NCBI GenBank assembly: GCA_033764445.1
Contig: JANRIZ010000075.1
Coordinates: 1 to 8,004 of the forward strand
Source of the DNA: JANRIZ01 sp033764445
GTDB lineage: Bacteria; Verrucomicrobiota; Verrucomicrobiia; JAWXBN01
Direction of reading: 5' to 3'
DNA length: 8,004 nucleotides
Shown here: positions 4,586 through 8,004 of the stretch, one piece after another
Numbering within the stretch: position 1 is the stretch's first letter
Layout of the letters: every line of letters starts with the position of its first letter
Notes under the pieces: model-generated
What the model was told of the DNA's origin: nothing
The model's input: only the letters and a program-made list of their open reading frames with translations
Databases searched by the model: none
Program-made: the position numbers and the translations under genes

Positions 4586-7537
4586 TTACAGTTTCAGCCA
4601 CCAGCCAAGAAGCTGGTGGAACCAATCCCTCCACCCGGGAGAGGACAGAAAGGCCCGTTTGGTGAGGTGCAGCTGGCCCGAGGCGATCCACAGGACCGAA
4701 CCTTTGCCGCATGTGCGCCAGGTGCAGTAGGGATGGCCTTCGGATAGGGAATAAAGGATTTCCACATCCTTTTCCCACGTGCCCTTGAAACGGGGTTCAT
4801 CCGGAAAACAGGCTGTGTCGGGAAGAGTGGCCGGGCCTGAGGGCGACCTGTGGATGCGGGTGTCGCCGGGAGCCTGGGTCCACCGGTGGCCGGGAGCGTG
4901 TTCCAGATGCAGCCCGGTGAGCCGGCTCCATTGGTTGGCATCGCGCAGGCCGGTCTCATAAAAGAGCATCAGGTGCCCGCCGTTGGTGACAAAATCCTCA
5001 AACACACGGAGGCGGGCCGCAAACGGGGAGGCAAAACCTTCCGTGAAAATCACGTGGCGTGCCCGCGGCAGGAGGGACTCAAACTGACGCACCTCCTGTG
5101 TGGAAAACACCGGTGTCGGCTGGTTCCAGCAGGACAGCAGACCCTGTCCCAGAAAACAATAGTCGAACATCAGCACCTGGGCCGGATCAAAGGAGGAGGA
5201 GAGAAGCGGGTCGGGCTCGACCTCGATGAGCGTGGTGCCCGGTTGCAGGGGGAGGGAGGGAATGGTCAGCGTGCGTCCTGAAAAGGTGTGGGTCCGCCAT
5301 TTGTTTTCGGAGTCCACGAAGGTTTCAAATACCGGTCCCAACGGGGTGAACGCAACGGGGTTTCCATTGACCAGGACCCGGACGCGGTTTCCCCGGAGCT
5401 TGTAGGGGACGATGATTTCAAAGGGCAGGGTCAGTCCGGTCTCGGAACGGATTTCAGCCTTCAGGCTGGTGGGGGTGTAAAACCCGGTGGCCGAAAGTCC
5501 GTTGGCTCCGTGGAGGCGGTGGAAGGAGAGTTCATTGAGTTCCTCGCGGCGTCCGATATGGGCAAACAGACCGACGGACCCCGTGAAAAAATCCGTGTAG
5601 AAAAACTGTTCGCTTTGGGCGGTCAGGAATGATCCGGAGGTGGAAAGGTAGGGCTGGGTGGTGCAGATCAATCCCTCGGAATTGCCCTCCGCCGGATAAC
5701 CCAGTCCGTAGAAGAAATTCAGCGCGGTGGACAGGCGCTGCTCCCCTGCCTCGGTCAGACCCGCGCGAAAATCACTGGCCGCCCCCCAGCACATGGGCCA
5801 GGGCATGCTGAAATTCTGATGGGCCAGGTTGTTGGTGTAGATGTCGTGGAGCGACCGGGAGTGCTGGTATTTTTCGCGGTTGACCCAGCGATGTCCCTCC
5901 GTGGGATAACACAGGACAGGGATGTAGGAATCGTGGCGTCCCCCCGTGCGCCCGTCCCGCTGGTCCAGATATTCCGTCTCATTCTGCTCGAGGTAATAGT
6001 CCGAGATGATCTCCCGGGCGGTGGCCAGATGCGGGGCCTGGAATCCGAGCCTTTCGGCCATGGACAGGGAGGCGGCCAGCAGGCTCATGAACCAGCAGAA
6101 GGTGTAGGTGTTGTTTTTGGCACCCTCGGTGAATTCCTCCGAGAACGTGACATCGGTGGTTGAGGGCGTGGAAAGGATCCATCCCTTCGGGGTCTTTTCA
6201 AAAAAGTTGTTGCCGATGGCGTACTGGACGCAGGTTTGGACGATATGGTTGCAGCGTTCCTGCAGGGCCCTGTCGCGCGTGTACAGGAATACCCTGGCGG
6301 CGGTCATGGCATGGGCGCAGACGGAGGTGTAGGCCTTGTCATCCTGAAAGGGAACCCCGTTGTAATGGCACATCCAGTAGAACGGACGTTTGCCCTCCCG
6401 GCCCATGACCCGGTCGAGCCAATGCACCTTTTCCACACAATGCTCGAGACCGCCCGCATGGAGCAATCCGTCAATCATGTAATGGGAATCCCAGAACACC
6501 CCGTCCCCGAGATGGAACGGGACAAAGTTGCCCGAACATTGGGCTCCAAAACGCATGTCCGTGCCGAAGTCGATCAGATAGATGTTGAAATGGTACAGCC
6601 AGTCCCGGCGGATGTCCCCTGTTGAAATCTCGGCGCGGCGGGACCAGTAATCCGCCATGGCCCTTTCATGGACATTGAGGGTGTCGCTTTTGTCCAATTC
6701 CGCGCGGGCGAGGTCATCCCCGTGGGTTTTGGTGGAGCTGGCCCCGAAATAATAGGAGACCTCCGTCTGGACATGGCCAAAGGCGGGCACGGTCAGGTCC
6801 TTCCGGATGCCCAGGGCGGAGTCCTGCTGGACCGGCGTGCCGCCGCTGACCGCATAGGTGAGTGTGTAGGGCTCGAGCACCTTGAAGGTGGCGCCCTCTC
6901 TGACCTCGAGGGTGAAGCCGAGGCTGTTGCCGGCGGTCCAGGCCTGGGGCAGGGATTCGAAAATGGTTTCCCCGGTCCGCAACCGGAGATTGACGCGGCT
7001 CTCAAGGCGGAGAACATGGGGCTTCCCGTCGCGTGCATGAAACTCAAAGAGGAAATTCGGACGCACCGAGTTCAGGCCGATGTGGGAGGTGAGGGAGACA
7101 CGGATCCCCTCCAGGTCGAAGCAGGTCGTGACGGCGACTTTTTTGAGGTTGAATTCACGGCGCCAGTTTTTTCCCCGGGCCAGGATTGCCGCCGTATCGA
7201 AGGATTGCCCGTCCAGGGTCAGTGCATATTCCAGCCAGCCGAGGGGCAGGCGGACGAGTTGGTTGTTCTGGGTGACGTGGTTGGATTTGACCGCGATGTG
7301 GAAGACGTACAGGTCATCGGCAATGCCATAGTTGCCGTACTGGAAATGGTGGGTCGGATGGTCGGCCGTACGGCTGTCGAGCCCCTGCATGCCGGTGGCA
7401 TCGAGTCCGTAGGAAAGTGGACGTGAGCCCAGAAAGGCTGGAAAGATGTCGGTGGGCAGATGAGGGTTGGTTTCAACGGCTTTGAAGGGGTGGATTTCCC
7501 GTACGCAGGAGGTTTGGAACAGGATTTGGTCAGACAT
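4586..7537 (-). CDS. GH65-like (alpha/alpha)6-barrel phosphorylase/hydrolase with C-terminal GATase-like domain
   Basis: A 983-residue protein without signal peptide or membrane helix, so probably cytoplasmic. Residues 1 to about 290 look like the N-terminal beta-sandwich of GH65 and related six-hairpin enzymes. Residues about 291-690 form the barrel. LYHFNIYLIDFG (314-325) resembles the GH65 segment RFNIFQL. DGVFWDSHYM (345-354) resembles GHVFWDTEIF. SEEFTEGAKNNTYTF (466-480) resembles the GPDEY...NNAYTN motif that carries the general acid, pointing to Glu468. Known GH65 members phosphorolyse or hydrolyse alpha-glucosides such as trehalose, maltose or kojibiose. I cannot place the phosphate-binding loop, so mechanism and substrate stay open. 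A beta-rich linker (about 695-775) is followed by about 200 residues resembling the GATase-like/trimerisation domain of GH42: FEDFVTNGGHLMLFYETG (846-863) and GKGSVLWIASG (945-954). The start at 7537 is the only in-frame option after an upstream TGA; no Shine-Dalgarno is evident. It converges on the kinase with an 18-bp gap. Confidence 0.78.
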   Translation of the reverse strand: MSDQILFQTSCVREIHPFKAVETNPHLPTDIFPAFLGSRPLSYGLDATGMQGLDSRTADHPTHHFQYGNYGIADDLYVFHIAVKSNHVTQNNQLVRLPLGWLEYALTLDGQSFDTAAILARGKNWRREFNLKKVAVTTCFDLEGIRVSLTSHIGLNSVRPNFLFEFHARDGKPHVLRLESRVNLRLRTGETIFESLPQAWTAGNSLGFTLEVREGATFKVLEPYTLTYAVSGGTPVQQDSALGIRKDLTVPAFGHVQTEVSYYFGASSTKTHGDDLARAELDKSDTLNVHERAMADYWSRRAEISTGDIRRDWLYHFNIYLIDFGTDMRFGAQCSGNFVPFHLGDGVFWDSHYMIDGLLHAGGLEHCVEKVHWLDRVMGREGKRPFYWMCHYNGVPFQDDKAYTSVCAHAMTAARVFLYTRDRALQERCNHIVQTCVQYAIGNNFFEKTPKGWILSTPSTTDVTFSEEFTEGAKNNTYTFCWFMSLLAASLSMAERLGFQAPHLATAREIISDYYLEQNETEYLDQRDGRTGGRHDSYIPVLCYPTEGHRWVNREKYQHSRSLHDIYTNNLAHQNFSMPWPMCWGAASDFRAGLTEAGEQRLSTALNFFYGLGYPAEGNSEGLICTTQPYLSTSGSFLTAQSEQFFYTDFFTGSVGLFAHIGRREELNELSFHRLHGANGLSATGFYTPTSLKAEIRSETGLTLPFEIIVPYKLRGNRVRVLVNGNPVAFTPLGPVFETFVDSENKWRTHTFSGRTLTIPSLPLQPGTTLIEVEPDPLLSSSFDPAQVLMFDYCFLGQGLLSCWNQPTPVFSTQEVRQFESLLPRARHVIFTEGFASPFAARLRVFEDFVTNGGHLMLFYETGLRDANQWSRLTGLHLEHAPGHRWTQAPGDTRIHRSPSGPATLPDTACFPDEPRFKGTWEKDVEILYSLSEGHPYCTWRTCGKGSVLWIASGQLHLTKRAFLSSPGWRDWFHQLLGWWLKL

Positions 7538-7619
7538 GGGATTGTCTCGATTGTGGTGGCGCCGCCATCAGGTCGGTACGCTATGAGTGTCATCATTCCG
7601 TGGCAAGGATATTCCAAGG

Positions 7620-7653
7620 AAAAAAATCTGCCCCTGAAGCGGCCCCGGGAGGC
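7620..7653 (-). terminator. weak candidate intrinsic terminator after the PEP-CTERM remnant
   Basis: Read on the minus strand, GCCTC (7653-7649) and GGGGC (7634-7630) can form a 5-bp stem with one G-T wobble around a GC-rich loop. AGA and seven T (7626-7620) follow. It lies just after the stop of the PEP-CTERM remnant and about 80 bp before the GH65-like gene, where a terminator would fit. The stem is short and the loop long, so support is weak. Confidence 0.25.
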
Positions 7654-7667
7654 TCGGTGGACGGGTG

Positions 7668-7868
7668 TTATCCTTGTTCTGACCGGTTGCCCGTGTGGTT
7701 TTTTTTGCGGACGGTGGCACACAGGAGAATCCCCAACCCAATGATCAGCAGCACCCACTGTTCCGGTTCCGGAACCACCGCCAGGTAGACAAATCCGCCC
7801 GTCTGGTAGGTGGTCAGCCACAAGCCCGTTCCCAGTCCGGTGGCGACAATGTTGCCGCTGCCGATATA
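7668..7868 (-). pseudogene. C-terminal remnant of a PEP-CTERM sorted extracellular protein
   Basis: An open stretch of 66 codons ending in a TAA stop. Its C-terminus is a textbook PEP-CTERM signal: VPEPEQW (the Pro-Glu-Pro codons are at 7772-7764), then a hydrophobic helix VLLIIGLGILLCA, then the basic cluster TVRKK and a short hydrophilic tail. Such signals direct exported proteins to exosortase for cleavage and surface anchoring or release. The preceding residues (WLTTYQTGGFVYLAVVPEP) have the beta-strand look usual just before the motif. There is no ATG, GTG or usable TTG start: the frame runs into a TAG (7869-7871) just upstream. The export signal and body of the protein are absent. I read it as a 3' gene fragment cut off at about 7868. 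A sequence error joining it to an upstream frame is possible, but the adjacent frame has its own stop at 7873-7875. No exosortase gene is in the window. Confidence 0.75.
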
Positions 7869-7872
7869 CTAC

Positions 7873-8004
7873 CTAGTCATTTAGATAGGCTACACTTTTG
7901 GCTTGAAAAAAGGAGGCGACAAGGGTCTGGTCGGCGTGGAGGGCGGCCAGATCGTTTTCGACCCGTTGGCGCAACGACTCGTTCTTTTTCAATGGCTTCT
8001 TGGA
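7873..8004 (-). CDS. C-terminal end of an unrecognised protein, truncated by the window edge
   Basis: The last 43 codons of a minus-strand frame that enters from the right edge and ends at a TAG (7875-7873). The visible tail starts SKKPLKKNESLRQRVEN, goes on with LAALHADQTLVASFF and ends SVAYLND. It is basic at first, then mixed, and looks helical. Nothing in it identifies a family. Its stop lies 5 bp from where the PEP-CTERM remnant becomes open, and the DNA at the junction is more AT-rich than the rest of the window. A transposase or other mobile-element gene that interrupted the PEP-CTERM gene is therefore attractive, but no terminal repeat or catalytic motif is visible. A chance open frame of 43 codons in GC-rich DNA is also possible. 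Confidence 0.4.
   Translation of the reverse strand, partial: SKKPLKKNESLRQRVENDLAALHADQTLVASFFQAKSVAYLND

Noticed and set aside
6668..7426. Plus-strand 252-codon open frame opposite the GH65-like gene
   Set aside because: It is the antisense of the conserved N-terminal beta-sandwich and has no domain or ribosome-site support.
7578..7606. Possible minus-strand promoter TTGCCA - 17 bp - TAGCGT before the GH65-like gene
   Set aside because: The spacing is right, but the -10 matches the consensus at only three positions. This is too weak to list, and promoter consensus in the likely host phylum is uncertain.
7765..7776. Perfect 12-bp palindrome GGTTCCGGAACC
   Set aside because: It falls exactly on the codons for the Val-Pro-Glu-Pro motif and is explained by those codons rather than by an operator.
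7219..7821. Minus-strand 200-codon open frame covering the leader and N-terminus of the GH65-like gene
   Set aside because: It overlaps both the PEP-CTERM tail and the GH65-like N-terminus in another frame, and its translation is low-complexity and domain-free.
7873..7892. Short CCTA...TAGG inverted repeat at the right junction as an insertion-element end
   Set aside because: Only four base pairs match, and no partner copy is available in the window.
7909..7916. Plus-strand Shine-Dalgarno-like AAGGAGG
   Set aside because: No start codon lies at a usable distance downstream. It is the complement of Ser/Phe/Ala codons in the minus-strand tail.
1..8004. CRISPR arrays, tRNA or rRNA genes, toxin-antitoxin pairs, phage genes
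   Set aside because: I saw no regularly spaced repeats, tRNA-like cloverleaf sequence, rRNA sequence or matching small gene pairs on either strand.

Overview
The window is about 60% GC by eye and densely coding. Hanks-type kinase, FHA and class III cyclase signalling genes sit beside a PEP-CTERM sorting signal and two carbohydrate-active enzymes. That combination suggests a Gram-negative, polysaccharide-degrading bacterium, with Verrucomicrobiota or a PVC relative as the best guess. This is inference; the window holds no phylogenetic marker.

Left half, plus strand (1-4567): a GH1 beta-glucosidase whose N-terminus lies outside the window. After 26 bp comes an FHA domain fused to a class III (IIIb-type) adenylate cyclase. 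After a 95-bp leader comes a 743-residue transmembrane Ser/Thr kinase. The cyclase-kinase pair is the most coherent functional unit here. FHA domains bind phosphothreonine, so the kinase may gate cAMP production by creating a docking site for the cyclase. The 95-bp leader is itself structured. It holds a candidate 24-codon leader ORF with a good Shine-Dalgarno match that overlaps the kinase start as ATGA. It also holds a perfect 8-bp inverted repeat that would bury the kinase start codon in a hairpin.

Right half, minus strand (8004-4586): a 983-residue GH65-like (clan GH-L type) sugar phosphorylase or hydrolase carries an extra C-terminal domain resembling the GATase-like/trimerisation domain of GH42 beta-galactosidases. 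It is convergent with the kinase, with only 18 bp between the stop codons. Upstream of it are the C-terminal remnant of a PEP-CTERM protein, without a start codon, and then the last 43 codons of an unrelated, unrecognised gene. The junction near 7862-7875 looks like a rearrangement or insertion boundary.

Both glycosidases appear to be cytoplasmic and would release or phosphorolyse sugars from imported oligosaccharides. A link between the sugar enzymes and the kinase/cAMP module is suggested only by adjacency.
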